The notes: a model not told the origin generated them from the letters alone. Shown: positions 5,261 through 13,387, counted from the stretch's first letter. The stretch is 16,602 bases of DNA from CAZNLL01 sp964573885 (GCA_964573885.1 CAZNLL010000092.1:1-16602); one strand, 5' to 3'. Made by a program: numbers and translations.

Positions 5261-7942
5261 CTAGGTGGGGAAGCCTTCCAGGTCGATACTCAACTGGTAT
5301 TCATTCCCTCCCCGGCCTCTGGACACCTCAAATCCCAGGTCCCGGGCCAGTTGCAGCATCTGGGTATTCTCCGCAAGCACAATGCCGTGGACGGTTTTAA
5401 TCCCGTACTCTTTTGCCACCCCCAGGATTTTTTCCAGGAGCCGGGTCCCCACCCCCTTTCCTTGCCAGACATCCCGGACCACCACCGAGAACTCGGCCTC
5501 CTCTCTGTCCGGGCCCGCAATCACCCGGGCCACCGCCAGTATTTTTTCCTCGCCCTCTACATCACCCAGGGCCACAAGGGCGATGTGGCGGTCATAATCG
5601 ATCTGGGTTAACTGGACAAGCAGGTCGTTGGACAGGGTCTTCATGGGACCCATAAACCGGTAATAACGGCTTTGAAAAGACAGGCTGTTAAAAAGCTCCA
5701 CCAGCATGGGGGCGTCTTCGGGCTTGATGGGCCGAATAAAGATCTCCACATCCCCTGAAATGACTTCTTTGAATTCATACTGCTCGGGATAGGGGCTGAT
5801 GACCAGGTGATGAGGTGAAGGAACCTCCGGCTTCTTGACCAGTACCCTGGCATCCACGGCACAGGGTTTGCCGTCCTTTACCACCACCGGGTTCATGTCC
5901 ATTTCCGCAATCTCCGGGAAATCCACGAGAAGGTGAGAAAGACACATGAGCAATTGTTCCAGGAGCCCCATGTCAGCAGCGGGTATATTGCGATACCCCT
6001 GGAGAAGGGTATAGACCTTGGTTTTTTCCATGAGCCGCCGTGCCAGGGACCGGTTCAGGGGGGGAAGGCCCATATTCTTGTCGCCAAGGATCTCGGCAAA
6101 GACCCCTCCCAGACCAAAGAGGATCACCGGGCCGAAATTAGCATCCTTAATGGCCCCCACCAAGAGTTCAACCTCCGGCTTCGCTATCATGGATTGGAGG
6201 GTTACACCAAGGATCTCGGCATCGGGCTTATAGCCCTTTGCCCCCTCCATGACCTTTGCATATGCCTCCCGCACTTCCTCATGGCTTCGCAGGTCCGTGA
6301 TCACCCCCCCGGCCTCCGTCTTATGGGAAATATCCGGAGAGAGGACCTTCATCACCACCGGATATCCCATACGAGAAGCCAGGTCCACCGCCTCCTCGAC
6401 GGAACCCGCGGCCTCTGTCCGGTTCACGGGAATCCCATAGAAAGACAGCAGTCTTTTGGAATCTACCTCGGAGAGGAAGTCCTCTTCCTTTTCCAGGGCC
6501 TTCTTTATCAGAGATCGGGCTTCATCTTCATCGGGTTCAACTTCTTGTGGAAGTCTGGAAGGAATCTCCTGGAGCATTTTCAGGTTCTCTGCGTAGTTGT
6601 GGAGAGACATGAAGGATCTGAGGGCCCGTTCCGGAGTGTCGTAAGTCGGGATCCCTTCCTGGTTCATGACCTCCCTTCCCTCTTCAACGTCCACACCGCC
6701 CATGAGTGCGGTAAACACGGGATAGGGTCTCTCCCTCAGGCCCTGGGCCAGGGCCTGGGCTACCTCGGTGGGGTTTGTCATGGCCTGGGGGTTGATAATG
6801 ATGAGCATGCCGTGGATATCCCGGGCCTCGAAGCAGCAGTCGGCCGCTTCCACATAGCGCTCGGGTGTGGCATCTCCCAGGATATCAATGGGATTGCCCC
6901 GGCTCCAGTGGGGCGGAAGGATGTGGTTGAGCCTATTTTTGGTCTCCTCGCCCAGGGGGCTGAGTTGCAGCCCGTATTCCTCAATGGCATCGGCCGCCAT
7001 GACACCCGGGCCTCCGGCATTGGTGATTACCACCAGTTGTGGCCCCAGCGGGGGGGGTTGTTTGGCCAGGAGCTCTGCACAATCAAAAAAATCTTCCAGG
7101 GTGTCCACCCGCACCGCACCCGCCCGTTTGAAGGCGGTATCATACACACTGTCTTGTCCAGCGATCGCCCCGGTGTGAGAAGCGGCCGCTCTGGCCCCTG
7201 CCTTGCCCTTCCCCGATTTGAGGACCACAATGGGTTTTACCCGGGAAACCGCCCGGGCCGCACTCATGAATTTGCGAAAATGGGTCAGGCTTTCAATATA
7301 GAGGAGGATGCTCCTCACTTCTGGATCTGTTCCCAGATAATCAATCAGGTCGCCGAAATCCACATCCAGCATGGCGCCGATACTCACGAAATGTCTGAAG
7401 CCCATGTTCTCCTTGAGTGATAAATCCAGCATGGCGGAACAGATGGCACCGCTCTGGGAAATGAAAGCGATCTTCCCTTCCGGAGGCATGTGGGCGGCGA
7501 AGCTGGCATTCAGCCTTAAGTCCGGCCTGATAAGACCCATACAGTTGGGCCCGATGATCCGAAGCCCGCCCTTTCTGGCCTCATTTTCAATCTGCTCTTC
7601 CAATTTTCGGCCCTCTTCACCGGTTTCCCTGCCTCCAGCGGAAATAACGATGGCACCCCCAACCCCTGTCCCCACGCACTCTTTGACGATCTCCTGAACC
7701 GTGGAAATGGGCGTGGCAATGACGGCCAAATCTATCTGCCCATCTACCTCGGAGACGGATTTGTACGTCCTCAACCCCATGATCTCCGAGTAATTTGGAT
7801 TGACCGGGATGATCCGGCCTTCATAGCCGCCTTCAGTGAGGTTTTCCATAAGGGCTAATCCTATACTGCCCTGCTTCCGGCTCGCCCCTATAACCGCTAC
7901 AGATTCGGGTTTGAATATCTTGTCAAGGTTATACAGTCCCAT
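5261..7942 (-). CDS. ADP-forming acyl-CoA synthetase fused to GNAT acetyltransferase
   Basis: An 893-residue fusion. Residues 1-130 form a CoA-binding Rossmann domain (SVAVIGAS at 14-21). Residues about 150-460 are succinyl-CoA-ligase-like, with SHTGAIAG at 255-262 carrying the phosphorylated His256. An ATP-grasp domain at about 485-705 carries SPDISHKTEAGGV (535-547, His540). A GNAT domain at about 731-893 has the acetyl-CoA loop QGKGVGTR (827-834). The synthetase half would convert acyl-CoA, ADP and Pi to acid, ATP and CoA; the GNAT half acetylates lysines. The architecture matches the Pat/PatZ protein acetyltransferases, but both catalytic histidines are present, so synthetase activity may be intact. 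The start follows GGGAGG by 5 nt. It lies 57 bp downstream of the pfkB-like gene on the same strand and is probably co-transcribed with it. Confidence 0.9.
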   Translation of the reverse strand: MGLYNLDKIFKPESVAVIGASRKQGSIGLALMENLTEGGYEGRIIPVNPNYSEIMGLRTYKSVSEVDGQIDLAVIATPISTVQEIVKECVGTGVGGAIVISAGGRETGEEGRKLEEQIENEARKGGLRIIGPNCMGLIRPDLRLNASFAAHMPPEGKIAFISQSGAICSAMLDLSLKENMGFRHFVSIGAMLDVDFGDLIDYLGTDPEVRSILLYIESLTHFRKFMSAARAVSRVKPIVVLKSGKGKAGARAAASHTGAIAGQDSVYDTAFKRAGAVRVDTLEDFFDCAELLAKQPPPLGPQLVVITNAGGPGVMAADAIEEYGLQLSPLGEETKNRLNHILPPHWSRGNPIDILGDATPERYVEAADCCFEARDIHGMLIIINPQAMTNPTEVAQALAQGLRERPYPVFTALMGGVDVEEGREVMNQEGIPTYDTPERALRSFMSLHNYAENLKMLQEIPSRLPQEVEPDEDEARSLIKKALEKEEDFLSEVDSKRLLSFYGIPVNRTEAAGSVEEAVDLASRMGYPVVMKVLSPDISHKTEAGGVITDLRSHEEVREAYAKVMEGAKGYKPDAEILGVTLQSMIAKPEVELLVGAIKDANFGPVILFGLGGVFAEILGDKNMGLPPLNRSLARRLMEKTKVYTLLQGYRNIPAADMGLLEQLLMCLSHLLVDFPEIAEMDMNPVVVKDGKPCAVDARVLVKKPEVPSPHHLVISPYPEQYEFKEVISGDVEIFIRPIKPEDAPMLVELFNSLSFQSRYYRFMGPMKTLSNDLLVQLTQIDYDRHIALVALGDVEGEEKILAVARVIAGPDREEAEFSVVVRDVWQGKGVGTRLLEKILGVAKEYGIKTVHGIVLAENTQMLQLARDLGFEVSRGRGGNEYQLSIDLEGFPT

Positions 7943-7999
7943 GATTCCTCCCGTGACCCCCTGCCGGGTGTCTTGAGTAAAATCTTTTGCAATACCGGG

Positions 8000-8938
8000 T
8001 CAGGAAGACTCTTCTGAGCTCATACCCCTATAGAGCCTCTCCGTGTCCTCCTTGCGGCAGAGCTCGGAGCCCGGGGTCATGACGGCGGCGGCACCGGCGG
8101 CCACCCCAAATTGAGCGGCATTTAGCAGAGACTCTCCCCGGTCCAGGGCGAGGGCCATACCCCCCACCATGCTGTCTCCCGCCCCCACCTTGCTCTTCAC
8201 TGAAACGGTGGGGGCCCGCAGGCGTTCACACCCCTCCTTCCACACGAGCAGCGCACCGGCCGCACCCAGGGAGACCACGATCGCCTCACATTGGCCCTTT
8301 GCAACGATTCCCTCGGCCAGGGCCGCTTGATGGGATTCTTCATCGATCTCCTCCTCGGCCAGCATTTTTAGCTCACGGATATTCGGCTTTATGAGATACA
8401 CCCCTTCTTCCACCGCCATACGAAGGGGCCCTCCTGTGGTATCCAGGATGAGCCGGCTGTTCATTTGTTGTGCCAAGCGCGCGAGTTGCGCATAGAAATC
8501 TTTGGGCACCCCGGGAGGAAGGCTTCCACTGGCTACGATGTATTCCGGGGGCGGGTCGGCCGAAGAGAGTTTTTTAAGGCACTGCCTCCACTCTTGTTTC
8601 TCTACTTCAGGCCCCGGCATGCCGAAACGGTATTGCTGTTCTGCAGTCTTCTCATAGACCATCATATTTTCCCGTGTCAGGCCCTGAATAGGCATGGAAT
8701 GGCGTCTAACGCCTTCCTCATCCAGCAACAGGTCCAGCATCCGCCCCATGGATCCCCCTCCCAGATAAAAGGCCGTGGAATTCCCACCGAGCTTATGGAT
8801 GGCCCGGGACACATTTATACCTCCGCCTCCCGGCTCATACCTGGGCGCTTCGCACCGCAGCTTACGCTCCGCCACCACATTATCCACCCGGGTGCTCTTG
8901 TCAATGCACGGATTCATGGTCAATGTGAGTATGGACAT
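8000..8938 (-). CDS. pfkB: 6-phosphofructokinase, PfkB (ribokinase) family
   Basis: A 312-residue sugar-phosphate kinase, the same length class as E. coli Pfk-2 (309). It shares with Pfk-2 KLRC-AP--EPGGGGINV-RAI near residues 26-46, EQQYRF-MPG (100-109), ASGSLPPGV (136-144), KPN--EL (184-190), VVSLG--GAL (221-230) and the catalytic VGAGDSMVGG (251-260, base Asp255). FGVAAG and LC--EDT near the C-terminus are also shared. The likely reaction is ATP-dependent phosphorylation of fructose 6-phosphate in glycolysis; tagatose 6-phosphate or fructose 1-phosphate are alternatives in this subfamily. AAGGGAGAAAGGT precedes the ATG. It is the first gene of a probable two-gene operon with the acyl-CoA synthetase fusion, which would place glycolytic input beside ATP-yielding acyl-CoA use. 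Confidence 0.85.
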   Translation of the reverse strand: MSILTLTMNPCIDKSTRVDNVVAERKLRCEAPRYEPGGGGINVSRAIHKLGGNSTAFYLGGGSMGRMLDLLLDEEGVRRHSMPIQGLTRENMMVYEKTAEQQYRFGMPGPEVEKQEWRQCLKKLSSADPPPEYIVASGSLPPGVPKDFYAQLARLAQQMNSRLILDTTGGPLRMAVEEGVYLIKPNIRELKMLAEEEIDEESHQAALAEGIVAKGQCEAIVVSLGAAGALLVWKEGCERLRAPTVSVKSKVGAGDSMVGGMALALDRGESLLNAAQFGVAAGAAAVMTPGSELCRKEDTERLYRGMSSEESS

Positions 8939-9160
8939 ACCTTTCTCCCTTTATGAGGGGTGATTACGGGGCGCCACTATTCGGTATTGGTCCGGGGACC
9001 GGTGAAAACGCCAAGAGATGTGTGATCTGCGATGTGGGTTTTGCGATGTGCGACTCCTGCCCATATCTCATATCCCACATCTCATAAGGATCCAAGTGAT
9101 TTCGCTACTCCTCCACTGATTACTGATGACTGATCACTTTCCTTTCAGTAACCAATACCG

Positions 9161-9177
9161 GTCAACCCTAGGTTGAC
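9161..9177. repeat. GTCAACC hairpin (block B)
   Basis: GTCAACC-CTA-GGTTGAC, identical to the block A and block E copies and likewise followed by ACTGATC/ACTGATT tandems. Confidence 0.8.
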
Positions 9178-9210
9178 TGATTACTGATCACTGATCACTG
9201 ATCACTGTTC

Positions 9211-9450
9211 ACTTTCCTTTCAGTACCCAATACCCAAGTTGATGGCCGTCTCATACAACGGAGTGAGGCTATCTCCCAGGCCTTGGGCACCCCACTCGCT
9301 CACCCATGGGGCGCATTTTCCCCCGGGAGCGCCTGCCCCGTGAAATACACGAAGTGTCGCGAAGCATTTCATGGGGTCGCCCGGGGAAAAACATCTTCTG
9401 TCCCTGTAATCAAGGGTCCGTTCCGCGGATCCGGGCGGTTAATTCAATCC
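9211..9450. repeat. Repeat module of about 200 bp, copy 2, with nested insertion
   Basis: Matches 4381-4580 almost base for base, except for 45 extra bases at 9332-9376 in the loop of the TTTTCCCC...GGGGAAAA hairpin, and slight changes near its end. The module sits in the same order as in block A, after a GTCAACC hairpin and ACTGATC tandems. Confidence 0.85.
9332..9376. repeat. Nested REP-like hairpin insertion
   Basis: Absent from the block A copy. Its arms CCCCGTGAAAT (9336-9346) and ATTTCATGGGG (9366-9376) pair with a single G-T wobble, and ACAC-GAA-GTGT lies inside. A degenerate relative may lie at about 14354-14398 (CCCTGTGAAAC ... GGTTCCACTGGGG). Confidence 0.75.
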
Positions 9451-9519
9451 CCAAAGAAAGCAGCACTCTCAACGCTCCTGACACTGATCACTGATGACTG
9501 ATCACTGATCACTCTCTTT

Positions 9520-9539
9520 GGCGGGTGCGGTGACCCGCC
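9520..9539. repeat. Hairpin abutting the atpG stop codon
   Basis: Arms GGCGGGT (9520-9526) and ACCCGCC (9533-9539) with a 6-nt loop sit directly after the minus-strand stop (9540-9542). The downstream minus-strand sequence is A/G-rich rather than U-rich, so it is not a standard intrinsic terminator. It could still protect the 3' end of the operon mRNA. Confidence 0.55.
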
Positions 9540-10427
9540 CTACTGATCACTCAACGCCTCAAATCCCGATACAATATCCAGCAGTTCCTCTGTAATGGAC
9601 ATCTGTCTTTGCTGGTGATAGCGCATGTTGAGTTCCGCCATATGATCCTGGATATTCTTTTCCGCCCCCTGCATGGAAGCCAGGCGACTTGCATTTTCAC
9701 TGGCCAGGGATTCGGCACAGGCACGAAAAAGGGACACAAAAAGGTACTGGCGGATCAGCGCGGAAAATAAAGGGTCCCAGTCCATGGTGAACATGGGCAG
9801 GCAACGGTTGGGCCATTCCTTCTCTCTAAGGCGGGCCAACCACTCCTTGTCCACGGGCAAGAGGTATACGGTTTGAGCCCGATACGAGGCCCCGGAGAGG
9901 TGTTTACTGAAAAAGATATAAATCCGGCTGATACCCTGCTTTGCATTCCATGACTCGATCTTTGTCAAAAGGTCTTGAACCAGCGGAGTAATCCCGGTCA
10001 CCGACCCGGGCACTGGAAACCTCTCATCCACAAGCTGGCCTGCATCTTCCAGCCTTCCCCTGATACGCTCTCCCACAGCCATAACAAGCCGTTTCTCAGG
10101 GTCCCCTTGGGACAACCGTGCCATCTCACCCATGGCGTGTGAGGCCACCTGGTCGTTGAGCTGTCCACACATGCCCTGGTCGGATCCAAACACCACCGCG
10201 CCCAATTGACCTTTCGGCCCCGCTTTCGCGCCCACCGTTATCTCGAGTCGGTTGCGAAGGGCAACGCGAAGGGCCACATCCACGGTCTCATTGTAATCAC
10301 CCAGGGATTCCACGGCCCGCTCATATTGCCGGATCCGAACGGCGGCCAGGGCCTTCATGGTCTTGACCACGGAATGGAGGTCTTCCGTGCTCTCGATCTT
10401 CCGTTTGAGTTCTTCAAGGGTTTCCAT
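9540..10427 (-). CDS. atpG: N-ATPase gamma subunit
   Basis: A 295-residue central-stalk subunit that couples rotation of the c ring to the alpha3beta3 catalytic head. The N-terminal helix (LKRKIESTEDLHSVVKTMKALAAVRIRQYE, about residues 7-36) and the C-terminal helix (NMRYHQQRQMSITEELLDIVSGFEAL, about 267-292) are the two halves of the gamma coiled coil; the middle is the Rossmann-like domain. It is the last gene of the operon, as expected for atpDCQRBEFAG. The family-like sequence ends at FEAL, and the final SDQ and stop come from the adjoining ACTGATC repeat. The ATG lies at the edge of repeat block C and I see no good ribosome site before it, unlike atpE and atpF. Confidence 0.9.
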   Translation of the reverse strand: METLEELKRKIESTEDLHSVVKTMKALAAVRIRQYERAVESLGDYNETVDVALRVALRNRLEITVGAKAGPKGQLGAVVFGSDQGMCGQLNDQVASHAMGEMARLSQGDPEKRLVMAVGERIRGRLEDAGQLVDERFPVPGSVTGITPLVQDLLTKIESWNAKQGISRIYIFFSKHLSGASYRAQTVYLLPVDKEWLARLREKEWPNRCLPMFTMDWDPLFSALIRQYLFVSLFRACAESLASENASRLASMQGAEKNIQDHMAELNMRYHQQRQMSITEELLDIVSGFEALSDQ

Positions 10428-10432
10428 GTACT

Positions 10433-10601
10433 GCTCAGGGTTCCAGGATTCAAGGGTTCAAGGATTCAAATGATTTTGCTGCCCCTCCACTGATAACTGA
10501 TGACTGATCACTGATTACTTTCCTTTCAGTACCCAATACCCAGTAACCAATACCGGTCAACCAAAGGTTGACCTGATCACTGATCACTGATCACTGATCA
10601 C
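10433..10601. repeat. Composite repeat block C, inside the ATPase operon
   Basis: It separates atpA from atpG and overlaps the last codons of atpA. Contents: GGTTCCAGGATTCAAGGGTTC (10439-10459); the CCCCTCCACTGATAACTGATG segment (10482-10502); ACTGATC/ACTGATT tandems; GTACCCAATACCC and GTAACCAATACC; a GTCAACC-type hairpin (10555-10573); and four ACTGATC units (10573-10600). The AATACC text and hairpin order match block A, without the GATGTGCGA segment. Confidence 0.88.
10555..10573. repeat. GTCAACC hairpin (block C), variant loop
   Basis: GGTCAACC-AAA-GGTTGACC. The loop is AAA where the other three copies have CTA, and the arms extend to 8 bp. Confidence 0.8.
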
Positions 10602-12120
10602 TATCCCCAATCGCCTCTTTCGCCTTCTCGGCCAGGGTGTTGATATCTTCATCGCTGATCTCTTCACCCTGTTCGATCCGATTACAGAGATCGCCCAGGT
10701 CTTCTGTCACCGCTTTCCGGATCTTCTTCTCCGCCTCCGCCATGTTTTCCAGGTCAAGGGAATCAAACACCCCCTCGTTCACGGCCACCAGAGCGGCCAC
10801 CTGCTCGGCCACCCGCATGGGGGCGTATTGGGGCTGCTTGAGGATCTGCCGTACCCGGCGGCCCCGCTCCAGGGTCTTGAGGGTGTCTTCATCCAGTTGG
10901 GTACCGAACCGGGCAAAAGCCTCCAGTTCTTCGAACTGTGAATAGGAAAGGCGGAGATCGCCGGCCACGGCACGGTAGGCCTTAAGCTGGGTCTTCCCGC
11001 CCACGCGGGATACCGACTTTCCCACGTCCACCGCCGGCAGGATTCCTCTCTGAAAAAGCTTTGGGGAAAGATAGATCTGGCCGTCGGTAATGGAAATCAG
11101 GTTTGTGGGAATATAGGCGGAGATATTCTGGGCCTCGGTCTCAATGACAGGCAAGGCCGACAGAGACCCTCCCCCCAACTCTTCCCGAAGATGCGTGGAA
11201 CGCTCCAGGAGCCGTGAATGGATGAAAAAGATATCCCCCGGGTAAGCCTCTCTTCCGGGCGGCCGTCGCAGGAGAAGGGAGAGCTCTCTGTAGGCCCGGG
11301 CATGCCGGGTGAGATCATCAAAGACAACCAGCACATCCGCGCCCTGCTCCATGAAATACTCACCCATGCTCATGGCTGCATAAGGCGTGATAAACTGAAG
11401 ACCGGGCGGATCCTGTTCAGTGGCCACTATCACCGTACTATATTCCATGGCCCCTCCCTGGCGGAGATCCGCAATGGCCTTTGCAACCGCAGAGGCCCGT
11501 TTGCCGATAGCGCAATAGATACAGACCACATCCTTGTCTTTCTGGTTGATAATGGTATCTACGGCAATAGCCGTCTTCCCGGTCTGGCGGTCACCGATGA
11601 TCAGTTCCCGCTGTCCCCGGCCGACGGGGATCAAGGCGTCCACCACCTTGATTCCCGTCTGAAGAGGGACGGTGACGGGAAGTCGGTCCATGATAGGGCG
11701 GGCGGGCCGTTCTATAGGAAGCCGCTCGGCCCCGTGCACAGGCCCTCTGTTGTCAAGGGGACGCCCCTGTGCATCTATAACCCGGCCGACCAGGGCGTCC
11801 CCCACAGGGATATCCAGGACCCTTCCTGTGCGCTCAACCTCGTCCCCCGCCTCCAGGTCCTCGCTCTCGTCAAGAAGGACCACTCCGGCCTCACAAGGGT
11901 CCACATTGAAGGCCATCCCCAAACGATCATCCTCAAAACGCAGGAGTTCCTGGGAACGGACGCCGCGAAGGCCCACCACCCGGACCACACCCGGCCCCAA
12001 AAAGCTGATGGTACCCACCTCCTGGACCTCCAATTCACTCCGGTAGGATTCCAGGGTCTCCGCCAGAAGGTCAAAGACCTCGTGAAGGGCCTTTTTCAAT
12101 TCCCCCGTTTCCGCTTTCAC
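10591..12120 (-). CDS. atpA: N-ATPase alpha subunit
   Basis: A 509-residue nucleotide-binding, largely non-catalytic subunit of the F1 head. The N-terminal beta barrel spans about 30-100. The P-loop GDRQTGKT is at 176-183, the Walker B-like VLVVFDD at 263-269, and the SVSRVGG segment with the arginine finger Arg372 at 369-375. A C-terminal helical bundle follows. LLLRRPPGREAYPGDIFFIHSRLLERSTHL (282-311) is typical of the family. The start is GTG, with AGAGGAAAAG just before it, 36 bp after the atpF stop. The C-terminal SDQ and the TGA stop lie in an ACTGATC tandem of block C. The protein resembles N-type rather than housekeeping F-type alpha by operon context. Confidence 0.93.
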   Translation of the reverse strand: MKAETGELKKALHEVFDLLAETLESYRSELEVQEVGTISFLGPGVVRVVGLRGVRSQELLRFEDDRLGMAFNVDPCEAGVVLLDESEDLEAGDEVERTGRVLDIPVGDALVGRVIDAQGRPLDNRGPVHGAERLPIERPARPIMDRLPVTVPLQTGIKVVDALIPVGRGQRELIIGDRQTGKTAIAVDTIINQKDKDVVCIYCAIGKRASAVAKAIADLRQGGAMEYSTVIVATEQDPPGLQFITPYAAMSMGEYFMEQGADVLVVFDDLTRHARAYRELSLLLRRPPGREAYPGDIFFIHSRLLERSTHLREELGGGSLSALPVIETEAQNISAYIPTNLISITDGQIYLSPKLFQRGILPAVDVGKSVSRVGGKTQLKAYRAVAGDLRLSYSQFEELEAFARFGTQLDEDTLKTLERGRRVRQILKQPQYAPMRVAEQVAALVAVNEGVFDSLDLENMAEAEKKIRKAVTEDLGDLCNRIEQGEEISDEDINTLAEKAKEAIGDSDQ

Positions 12121-12156
12121 CTTTTCCTCTTTTTCGAGCTTTTCTTCCGTTTTCCT

Positions 12157-13077
12157 TTATGAGTCGGATTTTCGTTTTTTTTTCGTCTCTTCCTGACCTT
12201 CCTCTGCTTCCTGTTTCTTACTCACCTCATCTTGTTCCGGGGTATGCTCCTCACCGCTTTCTTCACCGCCAGTCTCTTCCTTGTCCTCTGTGTCTTTAGC
12301 GGCCTCTTTCTCTTGTCTTGACTCCTGCTCCAGCGCCGCTCGACTCTGCTCTTCCAGGTCTTTGATATAGCCCTCAAGGCTCCAGCTCAGTTTTTCCCCG
12401 CTGCTCTTGAGTTCAATTCCGAGAATGAGTTCGGGATCGGTCTCATAGTCAATCTCGGCCTTTCCAGCCATTTTTTGATGGAAGGCCTTGGTGATTTTCT
12501 GCCGTTGCGAGCTGGATATCTCGAATCCGCTTCGAAGGGTGGCCTTGTTCCCCTCCTCCTTGACGGCCTCGGCCATCTTCTGCCTTTCCTCCTTTTTCAT
12601 CTTGTCCATCTTGCTTAAAAAGGCTTGAACAACCCGTTCTTGAAGATCCGCATCGGCCAGATCCCTCAAAGCCCGGCGGGAGATGGCATAGACCTGGCGG
12701 CCGGTCATTTGCTTCAACTCCCTCAGGAAAGAAGCCTTCTCCCTTTGGACGGATTCCCCCCACTTCGCCCGCAAGCTGTCCACCTCCCGGCGGGCTTTGA
12801 GGGTGAGTTCTTTGCGATGATTCTCCGCCTCTTCCTTGGCTTTATCCAGCATCTCCCTGCGCTTTTCTTCTATCTCCTGGTTCTTTTGGCGATACTTTTC
12901 CGCTTCCTCCTGGCTCTCTTTCTCCCTTTTTTCCGCCTCTTCCAGGCGTGACCGAACCTTTTCCTCACGCCTGTCCATGGCCCGGATAATGGGGTTATAG
13001 AGAAAGTATTTGAGCAACGCCACCAGAACAAGAAAGTTAAGAATCTGCGCGGCGACGGTAAACCAATCTATGAGCAC
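12157..13077 (-). CDS. atpF: N-ATPase peripheral stalk subunit b with delta-like C-terminus
   Basis: A 306-residue peripheral stalk subunit. A single membrane helix (about 6-26) leads into the b-type segment YNPIIRAMDRREEKV, then a long charged coiled coil (about 35-120). Residues about 125-245 look like the C-terminal half of delta/OSCP, with DPELILGIELKSSGEKLSWSLEGYIKDLEEQ at 214-244. No separate delta gene is present, as is known for N-ATPases. Residues 245-306 are a very polar Glu/Lys-rich tail of about 60 residues not needed for the core fold, making the protein longer than the roughly 250 residues usual for this subunit. The start is GTG, 7 nt after a perfect AGGAGG that overlaps the end of atpE; the genes are 3 bp apart, suggesting translational coupling. 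Confidence 0.88.
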   Translation of the reverse strand: MLIDWFTVAAQILNFLVLVALLKYFLYNPIIRAMDRREEKVRSRLEEAEKREKESQEEAEKYRQKNQEIEEKRREMLDKAKEEAENHRKELTLKARREVDSLRAKWGESVQREKASFLRELKQMTGRQVYAISRRALRDLADADLQERVVQAFLSKMDKMKKEERQKMAEAVKEEGNKATLRSGFEISSSQRQKITKAFHQKMAGKAEIDYETDPELILGIELKSSGEKLSWSLEGYIKDLEEQSRAALEQESRQEKEAAKDTEDKEETGGEESGEEHTPEQDEVSKKQEAEEGQEETKKKRKSDS

Positions 13078-13080
13078 GGC

Positions 13081-13359
13081 TTATCCTCCTGCCTTAGAGA
13101 CGACATAGTCCCAGAATGGGTTGGCAAAAAGCAGGATCATGGAAACCACAAAGGCATAGATGGCCGTGGATTCAATCATGGCCAGGCCCACGAACAGATT
13201 GCGGGTTATGGTATTGGTCTCGTCGGGTTGTTGAGCCATGGAGGCAAGGCCCTGGGCCACCGCCCGTCCTTCCCCCAGGGCAGGGCCGATGGCACCTATA
13301 CCGATGGTCAATCCTGCGCTGATGGCGGAACCCATACCTATCCAGGTAATACTATCCAT
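13081..13359 (-). CDS. atpE: N-ATPase rotor c subunit with double-carboxylate ion site
   Basis: A 92-residue two-helix hairpin forming the membrane rotor ring. Helix 1 (about 8-42) carries GPALGEGRA with Glu30. The polar loop is AQQPDETNTITR (42-53). Helix 2 (about 55-79) carries IESTAIYAFV with Glu63, Ser64, Thr65 and Tyr68. Aligned by eye to the Na+-binding Ilyobacter tartaricus c subunit, Glu63/Ser64/Thr65/Tyr68 match Glu65/Ser66/Thr67/Tyr70, and Glu30 takes the place of Gln32. Carboxylates in both helices are characteristic of N-type c subunits. The ribosome site is AGAGGAGG, about 9 nt before the ATG, fitting the high expression needed for a multi-copy ring subunit. Na+ binding is plausible, but ion specificity of N-ATPases is debated. 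Confidence 0.93.
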   Translation of the reverse strand: MDSITWIGMGSAISAGLTIGIGAIGPALGEGRAVAQGLASMAQQPDETNTITRNLFVGLAMIESTAIYAFVVSMILLFANPFWDYVVSKAGG

Positions 13360-13387
13360 GTCTGTTATCCTCCTCTCTGATGTGATT

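Larger units (their letters stand above)
8975..9539. repeat. Composite intergenic repeat block B
   Basis: This fills the gap between the pfkB-like gene and the end of atpG, and no gene is seen in it. It holds: a TATTCGGTATTGGT motif (8979-8992); the GATGTG/CATATCTCA segment (about 9017-9090); ACTGATT/ACTGATC tandems (9115-9138); a GTCAACC hairpin (9161-9177); more tandems (9176-9206); the module of about 200 bp (9211-9450) with a nested insertion; one AACGCTCCT unit (9471-9479); further ACTGATC tandems (9482-9512); and a terminal GC hairpin (9520-9539). Confidence 0.9.

Noticed and set aside
5933..7420. A 495-codon open frame on the plus strand inside the acyl-CoA synthetase gene
   Set aside because: It is fully antisense to a gene with clear domains and motifs, has no family resemblance, and such long antisense frames are common in GC-rich genes.
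9520..9539. Intrinsic terminator after atpG
   Set aside because: The stem is good, but the downstream strand in the direction of transcription is purine-rich with no U tract.
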